Assembly (NCBI GenBank): GCA_021772515.1 | Contig: JAJFLU010000022.1 | Coordinates: forward strand, 62,001-126,000 | Source: Opitutales bacterium | GTDB lineage: Bacteria; Verrucomicrobiota; Verrucomicrobiia; Opitutales; UBA2987 | DNA: 64,000 nt | Reading direction: 5' to 3' | Shown: positions 1-7,998 of the stretch, piece by piece | How the letters are laid out: every line of letters begins with the position of its first letter | Numbering within the stretch: the first letter of the stretch is position 1 | Notes under the pieces: generated by a model | What the model was told of the DNA's origin: nothing | The model's database searches: none | What the model saw: only the letters and a program-made list of their open reading frames with translations | Program-made: the position numbers and the translations under genes

Positions 1-276
1 CCGCAGGTAAACCCCGGGAATTTTCCGCAAAATTTTGTTGATATCGTCGAGTTGCAAATTTCCGATATCGTCGCGGGACAGGTAAGCCCCGGAACCGGGG
101 AGGGTAAAAATCGCCTCTTTCGAGCCCACAATCTGGAACTCCTCCAGCGAACGGACCGGCCCGATGACCTCCGTTTCGTCGACTCCTTTTTCCTCCCCCA
201 AAACATCGCCAACCACAAAACCTGTAGAAAGAATCAGGAGGTATCGAACAAGAATTGATTTAGGAGGTTGGATCAT
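1..276 (-). CDS. TonB-dependent receptor, N-terminal fragment (cut by window edge)
   Basis: The minus strand reads 92 codons from an ATG at 276 off the left edge without a stop. Residues 1-28 look like a signal peptide (basic start, hydrophobic core with LILSTGFVVGDVLG). Then comes a plug-domain start with the pattern LPGSGAYLSRDDI followed by INKILRKIPGVYLR. This matches the beginning of FecA-like TonB-dependent receptors, in which the same stretch precedes the conserved EEDGYGLRPNIG-type plug segment. Such receptors import ferric siderophores or ferric citrate across the outer membrane using TonB energy. A Fur-like palindrome lies about 55 bases upstream, which supports an iron-related role. 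The beta-barrel lies outside the window, so the substrate cannot be inferred. Confidence 0.82.
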   Translation of the reverse strand, partial: MIQPPKSILVRYLLILSTGFVVGDVLGEEKGVDETEVIGPVRSLEEFQIVGSKEAIFTLPGSGAYLSRDDIGNLQLDDINKILRKIPGVYLR

Positions 277-331
277 CGCTATGGGCTTCAGGGGGCAGAA
301 ATTTATTGATAATAAGTCTCAATTACAATAT

Positions 332-350
332 AAATGAGATTCATTCTCAT
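332..350 (-). promoter_or_regulatory. Fur-box-like palindrome upstream of the TonB receptor
   Basis: Arms ATGAGA (334-339) and TCTCAT (345-350) are a perfect inverted repeat around a 5-base centre. The 19-mer closely resembles the common Fur box form AATGAGAATCATTCTCATT. A second, weaker match (gataataagtctcaatta) lies just to the left at 308-325. The site sits in the AT-rich leader of the receptor gene, where an iron-responsive operator is expected. Fur binding is an inference from the sequence match and the context. Confidence 0.6.
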
Positions 351-519
351 GTAATGTCAAATCATTATCGAATTTTTTCCAGCTTTCTTAAGAAAGTCTG
401 AGATTCGACGGACCTTATTTATTGCCCAAAAGAAAGGTCTTTGGGAAATACGGCTTGTTCTGGCAGCATGTTTTCCGGTTGACTACCCCGAAAAATGCTG
501 GCTCCTATAACCACGGACT

Positions 520-594
520 GCTCCCGTAGTTCAATGGATAGAATATGCGCCTCCGGAGCGTGGGATCTGGGTTCGAATCCCGGCGGGAGCACCA
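520..594 (+). tRNA. tRNA-Arg (anticodon CCG), CCA encoded
   Basis: The cloverleaf can be folded by eye. The acceptor GCTCCCG (520-526) pairs with CGGGAGC (584-590). The D arm is GTTC/GAAT, the anticodon loop is CTCCGGA with anticodon CCG (reads CGG, Arg), the T arm is CTGGG-TTCGAAT-CCCGG, and the variable loop is short. The discriminator A is followed by a genomically encoded CCA (592-594). The anticodon stem contains two G-T type pairs, which is tolerable. It stands alone between the TonB receptor and the YceI-like gene. Confidence 0.93.
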
Positions 595-621
595 TTATCT
601 AGCCGTGCCGTGTGGGGCTGG

Positions 622-1206
622 CTATTTGCCCTCGACGTGCAGGGCAATCTCTAGTTCCGGGGATACTTTGAGAAAGCCCATGACCTTGATAATTTCGAGA
701 TCCCAATTTTGGTAATCGATTACGGGACTGGCATCGATGGTGATTTTTCCGGCCTCATTTTTCAAATCAAAGGGGAACCGCAGCTTCTTTTTCACACCAT
801 GAATGGTGAGTGTGCCCTCCGCGAACCATTGGTTTTTTTCCTGGACTATCCTCGTGGAGGAGAAGGTTCCCACCGGAAAACTACTGTGGGAAAGCCATTT
901 CAACATAGCCTTATCTCGCTTGGCGCTATCGGAATCCATATCCGCAAAATTAAAGACAAACCTCGCCCCCTCAATATTTCCAGTCTCCTCATCGATCAGC
1001 ACTTTCAGGTCGAAGCTCGTGACTTTGCTCGTGAAATCGTGGAGAGTGCTTTCGCCAAAAACCACCACGCTTGTGTTTGCCTTGTCGATAACAAGAGGTC
1101 GGTTTTCAGCCGTCGCCTGTTGGAAAACGGTGAATGTTACCAATACAACGGCGAGAATTATTTTCAGGAATCGTTTCATAAATTTTAGATTGTTGAGTCT
1201 TTGCAT
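622..1206 (-). CDS. YceI-family periplasmic protein
   Basis: A 194-residue protein. A signal peptide (about residues 10-33, FLKIILAVVLVTFTVFQQATA) is followed by a YceI-type lipocalin-like domain. The family pattern is visible: VIDKANTSVVVFGESTLHDF at the start, the KRDKAMLKWL and FPVGTFSSTRI stretch, and EGTLTIHGVKKKLRFPF in the second half. YceI proteins are secreted or periplasmic barrels that bind isoprenoid-like lipids, but the ligand here is unknown. Two ATGs are possible, at 1206 and at 1179 (MKRFLKII); the second gives a more typical signal peptide. Neither has a convincing ribosome binding site. It is transcribed toward the tRNA gene and away from the methyltransferase gene at 1470. 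Confidence 0.85.
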   Translation of the reverse strand: MQRLNNLKFMKRFLKIILAVVLVTFTVFQQATAENRPLVIDKANTSVVVFGESTLHDFTSKVTSFDLKVLIDEETGNIEGARFVFNFADMDSDSAKRDKAMLKWLSHSSFPVGTFSSTRIVQEKNQWFAEGTLTIHGVKKKLRFPFDLKNEAGKITIDASPVIDYQNWDLEIIKVMGFLKVSPELEIALHVEGK

Positions 1207-1318
1207 TTCAGATTGATGTGTCAGTCGAATTATTCCCCCCTGTCATTTGAATTGTGGAGAATCGATCAAGTTTCAGCCACAGTTTAGTTGGACGATATGA
1301 ATTTATTGTGAATCTGAA

Positions 1319-1396
1319 ATGAATAAATATTCATCAAGGTTTCATTTGTCGTTCATTTCCCACTGATACTATTGATCTGTGACAGTGAATTCACTG
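1319..1396. promoter_or_regulatory. Two palindromes in the divergent yceI/methyltransferase promoter region
   Basis: The 263-base gap between the divergent genes (1207-1469) is AT-rich and holds two dyads. One is ATGAATA-AA-TATTCAT at 1319-1334. The other is a perfect 14-base palindrome, CAGTGAATTCACTG, at 1383-1396. They are candidate operators or hairpins. I do not recognise either as the site of a named regulator. Confidence 0.35.
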
Positions 1397-1469
1397 AATA
1401 CTCAGACGATATGAAAGACTATTTAAAGCAGATTGGAAATGCGGGTCAAACACCCTGTTTTCACACAAA

Positions 1470-2282
1470 ATGGCAGCTAAAAGGCTCTGCCCACCCAACC
1501 GCTTGAGCGGCCACACTTTTCGCCACCGAGGAGTGGCGTTGCACTACGGGATTGTCTGTCACTCGATCTTTGTGGTCGCCATAGGTTCGATGGCATTGGG
1601 TCTGTATAGCGGGATGTCGCTGGGAATCGGCAAACTCTCCGGCTGGTCGGCCACAATCGCCAATCTGTGCCTGATTTTGCAATTCGCTGTGACTCACTCG
1701 CTCTTGCTGACATCCCAGGGTCGAACATTTTTGGAGCGGTTTGCTCCTTTTGGATTGGGCCGCGATCTCTCCACTACGATTTTCGCGATCATTGTTTCTC
1801 TGCAACTGCTCTCGACATTCATCCTTTGGTCCCCCTCCGGGACAATCTGGTATGACCCACAGGGCATGGTTCGCTGGGCGTTTTTGGGAGCCTATGTATT
1901 ATCCTGGCTTCTCCTTATCAAATCGCTTTATGACGCCGACCTTGCCCTGCAATCGGGATCCCTTGGCTGGTGGGCGGTATTTCGCGGGCGCAAACCCCAA
2001 TTCAAGCCATTCCCCGTGAAAGGACTGTTCCGGGTTTGTCGGCAGCCCATTTATATTTCGTTCAGCCTGATTTTGTGGACGGCTCCGGTTTTTACGCCTG
2101 ACCGGGTGGCGCTCGCCACTTTATGGACAGTCTATTGCCTGATCGGACCCATATTCAAGGAACGTCGATTTTTATCCCGCTACGGCGATGACTTCCGGGC
2201 CTATCAAGCAAAAGTTTCCTACTGGCGGCCCCGATTTCCAAAAATCGCCAACAATCTTTCCATGGATTCCTTTAAAAAGTGA
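1470..2282 (+). CDS. Membrane protein of the isoprenylcysteine methyltransferase / MddA-like family
   Basis: A 270-residue protein with about five hydrophobic segments (near residues 28-50, 60-85, 95-115, 130-150 and 190-220). The C-terminal part carries the family layout: FPVKGLFRVCRQPIYISF, then LWTAPVFTPDRVALATLWTVY, then KERRFLSRYGDDFRAYQAKV. This is close to the ends of MddA (methanethiol S-methyltransferase) and other ICMT/PEMT-type enzymes, which methylate small or lipid-linked substrates with SAM at the membrane. The usual RHPxY signature reads RQPIY, so the histidine is replaced by glutamine. Substrate and activity are therefore uncertain. A UbiE-type methyltransferase starts 36 bases downstream in the same direction and may be cotranscribed. 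Confidence 0.65.
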   Translation: MAAKRLCPPNRLSGHTFRHRGVALHYGIVCHSIFVVAIGSMALGLYSGMSLGIGKLSGWSATIANLCLILQFAVTHSLLLTSQGRTFLERFAPFGLGRDLSTTIFAIIVSLQLLSTFILWSPSGTIWYDPQGMVRWAFLGAYVLSWLLLIKSLYDADLALQSGSLGWWAVFRGRKPQFKPFPVKGLFRVCRQPIYISFSLILWTAPVFTPDRVALATLWTVYCLIGPIFKERRFLSRYGDDFRAYQAKVSYWRPRFPKIANNLSMDSFKK

Positions 2283-2317
2283 AAATTTAACAAAAAACCT
2301 TCAATATAAGCATTATT

Positions 2318-3055
2318 ATGAGTGAGAGATTTTCCCTGCGCATCGAAGACTGGTTTTACCCACCCGACCGGAAGCGAACCCTGAACCTGCGCCTTTTTAC
2401 CGAGGTTGCGCCGCGTTATGACTTTGTAACCCGGGTGCTCTCGCTTGGGCGGGACCGGGCTTGGAAGCGGGGATTGGTAAAATCGCTGCCGGGGGTCGAT
2501 TCGCCATTCTGTATCGATATCGCCTGTGGAACCGGAGATATCTCACTGCTATTGGCCGAAAAATACCGGAAAGGAGAGGTCCACGGCATTGATTTGACAC
2601 CGCTAATGTTGACATTGGCGAACCAACAAGCGACGCCTCGGAATCTCCAGTATTCTCAGCAGGACATGTGTTCGTTGGGCTTTCCCGATGCCTCTGCCGA
2701 TATTGTTACCGGCGGATATGCCCTCCGTAACGCCCCCGATCTCGATGGAGCCCTCGGGGAGATTAGCCGCGTATTAAAGCCCGGCGGAGTGGCCGGATTT
2801 CTCGATTTTTCAAAACCGCCCAGCCGGTTTATGCAGGGATTATGGCAGGGAGTTCTTAGGATTTGGGGCGGATTCTGGGGATTGCTTTTACATGGAAATC
2901 CATCGGTCTATATTTATATCGCAGAAAGCTTGAAGCGGTTTCCCGATCGCGATAAATTAAGAGCCAACATGATTAATCATGGCTTGGAGCTAGTCCATTC
3001 TCAACGACATCAGCTCGGCCTGATCGAGATCTTGGTGGTAAAAAAGAAGGCCTGA
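2318..3055 (+). CDS. UbiE/MenG-type class I SAM methyltransferase
   Basis: A 245-residue protein. It has the UbiE/COQ5 N-terminal signature (RLFTEVAPRYDFVTRVLSLG, residues 25-44), motif I CIDIACGTGD (65-74), the acidic residue after strand 2 (GIDLT) and the late motif LKPGGVAGFLDFSKP. The YALRNAPD stretch matches the conserved LRN pattern of UbiE. Family members methylate the quinone ring in ubiquinone or menaquinone synthesis. This one lies next to a membrane methyltransferase rather than other quinone genes, so it could be MenG or a paralogue acting on another lipid. The ATG at 2318 has no strong ribosome binding site. Confidence 0.75.
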   Translation: MSERFSLRIEDWFYPPDRKRTLNLRLFTEVAPRYDFVTRVLSLGRDRAWKRGLVKSLPGVDSPFCIDIACGTGDISLLLAEKYRKGEVHGIDLTPLMLTLANQQATPRNLQYSQQDMCSLGFPDASADIVTGGYALRNAPDLDGALGEISRVLKPGGVAGFLDFSKPPSRFMQGLWQGVLRIWGGFWGLLLHGNPSVYIYIAESLKRFPDRDKLRANMINHGLELVHSQRHQLGLIEILVVKKKA

Positions 3056-3104
3056 ACGACAGCATGGGCATGGAATCGAAAACCGATATTATTGAATTTT
3101 GGAC

Positions 3105-3773
3105 ATGAAAATTCTCCTGATTGAAGACGAGCCCAAGGTGGGCCGATTCGTGCAAAAGGGCCTTGCGGAGGTATCTTATTCGGTGGTTTGGGTGCGGACC
3201 GGCGCCGCCGCTCGGGATGCTTTATGCGAGACGGCGTTCGATGCGCTCATTCTCGATCTTGGTTTGCCCGATGAGGATGGTTTGAATTTACTCGCGGATT
3301 GGCGCCGTTCGGGGTTCAATGAGCCGGTCATCATTCTGAGCGCCCGCGATGCGGTTCATGATCGTATAAAAGGCCTCAATCTCGGGGCGGATGATTATCT
3401 GCCAAAACCCTTTTCCTTTGAGGAATTGCTGGCCCGGGTGCGTTCGTTGATGCGCCGGCAGTCGGATCGTAAATTAACCGCCTTCGAGTATGGAAATATC
3501 AAGATGGATTTGCTTTCGAGAACGGTTTTGGTCGATGAGCAGCCCGTCGAGTTGACCAATCGGGAATTCGCCCTTCTCGAACATTTCATGCAGAACACCG
3601 GCCGGGTGCTTACCCGCACCCAAATCGCAGAAAAAATTTGGGAGGCGCATTTTGATATGGAAACAAATTTGATCGACGTTTATGTTCGCCGTCTGCGAAA
3701 GAAATTGGGGATGTTTGACGACAAGGAATCGGTTATTAAAACGATACGCGGAGTTGGTTACAAGTTGGCATGA
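3105..3773 (+). CDS. OmpR-family two-component response regulator
   Basis: A 222-residue protein from the ATG at 3105; a TTG two codons upstream is less likely. The receiver domain covers residues 1-115, with acidic pocket E7/D8, phosphoacceptor D51 in LILDLGLPDEDG, S79 and K101 in LPKPFSFEEL. The C-terminal winged helix (about 125-220) has the OmpR pattern LTNREFALLEHFMQNTGRVLTR and ends with TIRGVGYKLA. Its gene overlaps the histidine kinase gene by four bases (ATGA), so the two form a cognate pair with coupled translation. Similarity to the CusR/QseB group suggests envelope or metal sensing, but the signal is unknown. Confidence 0.93.
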   Translation: MKILLIEDEPKVGRFVQKGLAEVSYSVVWVRTGAAARDALCETAFDALILDLGLPDEDGLNLLADWRRSGFNEPVIILSARDAVHDRIKGLNLGADDYLPKPFSFEELLARVRSLMRRQSDRKLTAFEYGNIKMDLLSRTVLVDEQPVELTNREFALLEHFMQNTGRVLTRTQIAEKIWEAHFDMETNLIDVYVRRLRKKLGMFDDKESVIKTIRGVGYKLA

Positions 3774-5140
3774 GTTCGCTCAGATTTCGATTAACTTTCT
3801 GGTACACCCTCGTAGTTTCTCTCACCGTTATTTTGGTCTTGTTTGTGGGCCGTTGGCTGTTGCAGCGTGAAGTCATCCACAGCTATGATCTATTAAACGC
3901 CGCCGAGTTTCAGGAATTGGTAAACCGGTTGCCCGAGGATACCAACGGCTTATCTGGCGCCGAAATCGCTGAACCGATACGCGAGCATGTGGAAAAAGAG
4001 GGGACCCTTTTCTTTTTCCAAATTCACAGGGATACTGAGGGAGTGATTTACCGGTCTCCCAATCTTGGGTCGGTCTATCTTCCCGATAATTCTCCCGGAC
4101 CTTTGCTCCGCACCTACACTTTGGCCCACATTGGAGAAATTCGTGAGGCCGAGTTTTATTTGAACGATCTGCATATACAAATCGCGTCTCCATTGAGCCA
4201 CGCTCAGGAAGTTTTTCGTGGTTACCTTAAAATGAGCCTGATTTTGTCCACGGGAGTCATTTTATTGAGCCTGATCCTGTCAAAATTCCTCACGGCAATG
4301 GCCCTCCGACCCATCCGGGCCATCCAGACGACAGCAAATAGAATCACGGCGCTGAACCTCAGTGAACGTATTCCGGTTTCTCCTGGAAACGATGAAATAT
4401 CCGAACTCGCCCAGTTTCTCAACATCATGTTCGAGCGTCTTGAAAAGTCGTTCGATCAGATCAAATCTTTCACCGCAGATGCTTCCCACGAACTGCGGAC
4501 TCCTTTGTCCCTGATCCGATTGCAGGCGGAGAAGCTGCAACGGGACAGGGCGATATCCGAGGAGAATCGCGAAGGGCTGACCGAGCTTGTGGATGAGGTT
4601 ATCCGCATGAACAAAATCATAGAAAACCTGCTTGTCCTCGCCCGTGCCGACAGTCGCGTAATCCAATTGGAAAAGGAATCGCGTGATGTCCAGAAATTCG
4701 TTGCGGAATTCAGCGAAGATGCCGAAGCATTGGCCGAGGATAATCAATTGAAATTTGAACTTGGCCGGGATGATGCCGGGTTTGTAAAATTCGATGCCTC
4801 CTGGCTGCGGCATGTATTCCTCAACATTTTTTCCAATGCCCTCAAAATCAGTCCCGAGAACGGCAGAATTATTATGCTATCGGAGATTGATAACGATCAC
4901 TGGAAGGTATCCTTTGAGGACGAAGGGCCCGGCGTCCCCGAAGATCGTTTGGAGCGAATCTTCGATCGATTTGAGCGCGAAGGTCAGGAGGACGCACCCG
5001 AAGAACTTACCGGCAGTGGTCTCGGGCTTGCGATCTGCCAAAGCATCGTGGAACTCCACGGCGGCTATATTTTCGCCAAAAACAATAAATATCGAAAAGG
5101 TCTCACCGTCACAATGGTGATTCCCCGCGAACCGAATTAG
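3770..5140 (+). CDS. Membrane sensor histidine kinase (HAMP, HisKA, HATPase)
   Basis: A 456-residue partner of the regulator encoded just upstream. TM1 is at about 10-31, a periplasmic sensor domain of about 120 residues follows, TM2 is at 153-172 and HAMP at 174-228. The H box DASHELRTPLSLIR contains the phosphorylated H240. The N box includes N356 (NIFSNALKIS), the G1 box is DEGPGVP (384-390) and the G2 box is GSGLGL (415-420). All residues needed for autophosphorylation are present. The architecture resembles CusS/heavy-metal-type sensors, but the periplasmic domain carries no obvious metal motif. The start ATG overlaps the regulator stop. Confidence 0.92.
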   Translation: MSSLRFRLTFWYTLVVSLTVILVLFVGRWLLQREVIHSYDLLNAAEFQELVNRLPEDTNGLSGAEIAEPIREHVEKEGTLFFFQIHRDTEGVIYRSPNLGSVYLPDNSPGPLLRTYTLAHIGEIREAEFYLNDLHIQIASPLSHAQEVFRGYLKMSLILSTGVILLSLILSKFLTAMALRPIRAIQTTANRITALNLSERIPVSPGNDEISELAQFLNIMFERLEKSFDQIKSFTADASHELRTPLSLIRLQAEKLQRDRAISEENREGLTELVDEVIRMNKIIENLLVLARADSRVIQLEKESRDVQKFVAEFSEDAEALAEDNQLKFELGRDDAGFVKFDASWLRHVFLNIFSNALKISPENGRIIMLSEIDNDHWKVSFEDEGPGVPEDRLERIFDRFEREGQEDAPEELTGSGLGLAICQSIVELHGGYIFAKNNKYRKGLTVTMVIPREPN

Positions 5141-5254
5141 CCGCATGCTCAAAGCTAGGCACCGAATCAAGGGGAAGGAAGTCGGGCAGTTTTTATTGAT
5201 TTCGGAGCCCGGTATTGATGTTTTCCGAAAAAAACGTAAGAAACTGGAGATAGT

Positions 5255-6019
5255 ATGAAGAAACCGGGAATTTTTTACGGAATTGGAGAGGCCATTAATA
5301 ACCTATTTGGCTATGGGCGTATAATTGGAACCGGTTTGAATAGCGGAGCGGCCATCAAAGAGGAGAGGGCGCTCGATGCGGTTTTGGCTGGCTATCCCCG
5401 GAATCACAATTATCGGCTGCGCGGTGGGGCGGTGGTACCGAGCTACCGGTTGTTTTGTCGGGAGCGGCTTGTTACTTCGCTTTTTCAACCAAAAATGGAG
5501 TCGTTTCTCGATATCGGATGCTGCCGGGGTTATTATGTTTTAAAGGCGGCGGAAGGCGAGCATTGCCGGTTGGCGGCGGGAATTGATGTATTTGAGCCTT
5601 TCGTATCGATTTCCAAACAAGTGAGAAAGTGTTTGGCAGTGGAGAATGCCAATTTTCACCTGGCCGCTATCGACGAAGTAGCGGAAAGCCTCAAAGAATT
5701 TGGCGGGCCTTTTCAAACGGTGATGACCATTGGCACCTACCACTATCTCTTTTGGGGCAGCAGTCGCAGTGAAAACGCTTTTTACGATCACCGGCGAATA
5801 TTATCTATTTTGTCGGATTTATGCACGGAGAGATTGATATTCTCAGGGCGGCTTGAGTTGGAACGGCTGCCGGAGGAAATCGCCGATAAAGCCAGAGGGC
5901 ATGAAAAAGCGGACACCTACAATACAGCGGATTTCCTGAAGGTGGCCTCGGAATTTTTCGACGTCAAGGAAGCAGGTTTTCTGGGAACCTACCCGCTATA
6001 CCTGATGGAAAAGAAATAA
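5255..6019 (+). CDS. Class I SAM-dependent methyltransferase, unknown substrate
   Basis: A 254-residue protein with motif I FLDIGCCRGYYVLKAA (about residues 88-103) and the post-strand-2 acidic residue in AAGIDVFEP. The later part contains TVMTIGTYHYLFWGSS, where CmoB/DUF1698-like proteins have a similar GTYHYL-type loop. That makes it a distant CmoB-like or related methyltransferase, but it lacks the CmoB N-terminal extension. GGAG at 5245-5248 supports the ATG at 5255. It follows the two-component pair after a 114-base gap and converges on the LPS kinase gene, whose stop is only 12 bases away. The substrate cannot be read from the sequence. Confidence 0.7.
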   Translation: MKKPGIFYGIGEAINNLFGYGRIIGTGLNSGAAIKEERALDAVLAGYPRNHNYRLRGGAVVPSYRLFCRERLVTSLFQPKMESFLDIGCCRGYYVLKAAEGEHCRLAAGIDVFEPFVSISKQVRKCLAVENANFHLAAIDEVAESLKEFGGPFQTVMTIGTYHYLFWGSSRSENAFYDHRRILSILSDLCTERLIFSGRLELERLPEEIADKARGHEKADTYNTADFLKVASEFFDVKEAGFLGTYPLYLMEKK

Positions 6020-6030
6020 GGCATTTTAAA

Positions 6031-6870
6031 TCAGGGTGAGAATTCCGGGGGCAGGATCGGGTTTTGGCTGTAATGCTTTTTATACATGCGGATGGCTCTT
6101 TGCATCACTTTTTTCCAGAATTCCGGGTTGGCTTTGAGTTCCTTACCAGCAAATTTTCCACTGTAATTTTTGATAAACAATGCCAGTTCCCTGGACGTCA
6201 ATTCCAGGTGCATGGCCGAAAATAGGAGCCCACCAAGGTCTTTAACCAGCCAGCGGGTGGGCACTCGATTTCGCCTTTGCATCCGATGCAGATCGATGAG
6301 GGTAAGCCCGAGCGGTTCCCCCTGACGGTAATCGGTCCAATCCCGTTCGTGAACCATAATATGATCCAGATACAAATCCCTGTGATTGAGCCCGTGCCGG
6401 TGGATTTTCGAGGCCAACAAGGAAACTTCTTTAATGAGAGTCAGGCGGATGAGGGTAACTTGTTCATCGGGTAAATCGGCCCAGGTTTCTTCAATGTCGG
6501 CGAGCTTAATTTTGCCGGTCAGCTCCTCCGTGATGAGGAAGGATTCTCGTGCTGCCGGGTTGATGCCCCTTTGGCCGAATCCGGCGATTTTCTGGGTGGC
6601 AACCCCGGTTTTCTCCAATGCCTTGATGGACTCGTATTCGTTTCGGGCGCCAATGACTGGAAGGTTGCCCTGTAGGAGGCTCTTAAAAATTTCTCCCCAA
6701 CCAACCCCCGTATGGGTTTTCAGGAAATAGGACTGGTCGCCGACCTCAAAGCGCACCGTCCGTCGGTTGGCCAATAGGCGGTAAACCTCACCCGGCCAAT
6801 CCATCAGCCTGTTGAAAAGATTCGGTTCCTCGGGCAGGTGTTTTCGGAGATAGGGAGATAGTTCCAGCAA
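6031..6870 (-). CDS. waaP: LPS core heptose kinase, RfaP/WaaP-like
   Basis: A 279-residue protein kinase-fold enzyme of the WaaP/InaA/Kdo-kinase group. WaaP phosphorylates the first heptose of the LPS inner core in the cytoplasm, which stabilises the outer membrane. Visible features are the N-terminal GEVYRLLANRRTVRFEVGD with SYFLKTH (the ATP-binding lysine region) and the pattern LPVIGARNEYESIKALEKTG. The catalytic loop is HGLNHRDLYLDHIMV and the metal-binding region is LTLIDLHRMQ. The start read here is a TTG at 6870, because this N-terminus aligns best with known WaaP. An ATG at 6804 would cut into the fold. It lies 20 bases downstream of a heptosyltransferase gene, so both are probably one core-assembly operon. 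Confidence 0.88.
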   Translation of the reverse strand: MLELSPYLRKHLPEEPNLFNRLMDWPGEVYRLLANRRTVRFEVGDQSYFLKTHTGVGWGEIFKSLLQGNLPVIGARNEYESIKALEKTGVATQKIAGFGQRGINPAARESFLITEELTGKIKLADIEETWADLPDEQVTLIRLTLIKEVSLLASKIHRHGLNHRDLYLDHIMVHERDWTDYRQGEPLGLTLIDLHRMQRRNRVPTRWLVKDLGGLLFSAMHLELTSRELALFIKNYSGKFAGKELKANPEFWKKVMQRAIRMYKKHYSQNPILPPEFSP

Positions 6871-6890
6871 AGGTTTAGTGGATTTATGGA

Positions 6891-7904
6891 TTACTTTTCT
6901 TCGAGTTTTCGCATGTCCTCGAAGCAGTGGAAAATTTCCTCGGAGGAAACTTGAGCGATGCAGGGATGTTCATATTGGCAACTCGACGCGTGCCCACTGC
7001 AAGGGCAAAACCCGCCTTGCACGCTCTGATGGATGGCTCCCGGCGGAGCCCAGCGGCGGCTGTCGGTCGGACCAAAAATCCCGATCGTGGGGACGCCCAA
7101 ACCGGCGGCGAAATGGAGGGGCCCGGTGTCCCCCGAAATAAAGCCCCGGGCCTCATTCAAAACGGCCAGAAACAAATCGAGCGAATCGGTGGGCGGCAAA
7201 ACCGGCAGCGTCGAGTCCAGTTTTAGAAGCTCCTTGAGCATGGTTTGCTCTCGATCCGTGGGGCCGCTCGAAAAAATCACCCTCGCGCCGGTTTCGGTGG
7301 CTTTATGGTAAAATCGAACCCAGTTCTCCAGCGGCCATTCTTTCTTTTCCCGGCTGGTGGAGAGGTGGCAGATATATTGATGCCCACCGAGCAGGGCTTT
7401 CGCTTTTTCGGTCAATACAGGATCGGAACGAATTTCCAGTTGCGGTTTCTCTGGATACGGAATCCCCAAAAAAGTGATGAGGTGAAAATTTCGCATCAAT
7501 TCATGGTGATAGTAGGGCAGTTCCTCAATCGACTGGTGATAGCAATGCTTTCTGCCCAGAAACCCACGCGGGGCGATGGGACCGACCCGCATCTTGGCCC
7601 CCGTCAGGAGACTTAAAATGGCTCCCCGGTCATTTCCTGAAAAATCTATGGAAATATCGAAACGCTCCCGCCGCAACCGCCGGATAAGCGGCAAGGAACG
7701 CCCCAATTGGACCTTACCCCGTGTGCGCGGAAAAGCCCACAAGCGGTCGATCCACGGCAGATGACGAAGTATGGGCACCGCCTCCTCGGCCACCACCACA
7801 TGAAGCTCCGAGTCCGGCAGCTTGGTCTTTACTGCCCGCAAAGCCGGAATGGTGACAGCCACATCCCCCAAAAATTTGAAACGTATAGCCAGAATTTTTC
7901 TCAT
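6891..7904 (-). CDS. LPS heptosyltransferase (GT9 family, WaaF/WaaQ-like)
   Basis: A 337-residue GT9 glycosyltransferase from the ATG at 7904. The N-terminal MRKILAIRFKFLGDVAVTIP is the typical start of heptosyltransferases, with the catalytic Asp in LGDV. The C-terminal nucleotide-sugar site is GDTGPLHFAAGLGVPTIGIF followed by GPTDSRRWAPPG. Such enzymes transfer heptose from ADP-heptose to the LPS inner core on the inner face of the membrane. Being upstream of a WaaP-like kinase, it resembles the waaQ-waaP arrangement. Whether it adds heptose I, II or III cannot be decided from sequence. A cysteine-rich stretch (FCPCSGHASSCQYEHPC) near the end is also common in this family. Confidence 0.88.
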   Translation of the reverse strand: MRKILAIRFKFLGDVAVTIPALRAVKTKLPDSELHVVVAEEAVPILRHLPWIDRLWAFPRTRGKVQLGRSLPLIRRLRRERFDISIDFSGNDRGAILSLLTGAKMRVGPIAPRGFLGRKHCYHQSIEELPYYHHELMRNFHLITFLGIPYPEKPQLEIRSDPVLTEKAKALLGGHQYICHLSTSREKKEWPLENWVRFYHKATETGARVIFSSGPTDREQTMLKELLKLDSTLPVLPPTDSLDLFLAVLNEARGFISGDTGPLHFAAGLGVPTIGIFGPTDSRRWAPPGAIHQSVQGGFCPCSGHASSCQYEHPCIAQVSSEEIFHCFEDMRKLEEK

Positions 7905-7998
7905 CAAATGGGTAAAAAAAGGATGTTGGCAGTAATAGCAAATTTCCCCTTAATGCTGCAAAAATAAAAACAACAACTACTTTTAGCAAAGGTTGATT

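Noticed and set aside
600-624. Hairpin after tRNA-Arg as a terminator
   Set aside because: Only a five-base stem (TAGCC/GGCTA) overlapping the YceI-like stop, without a clear T-run.
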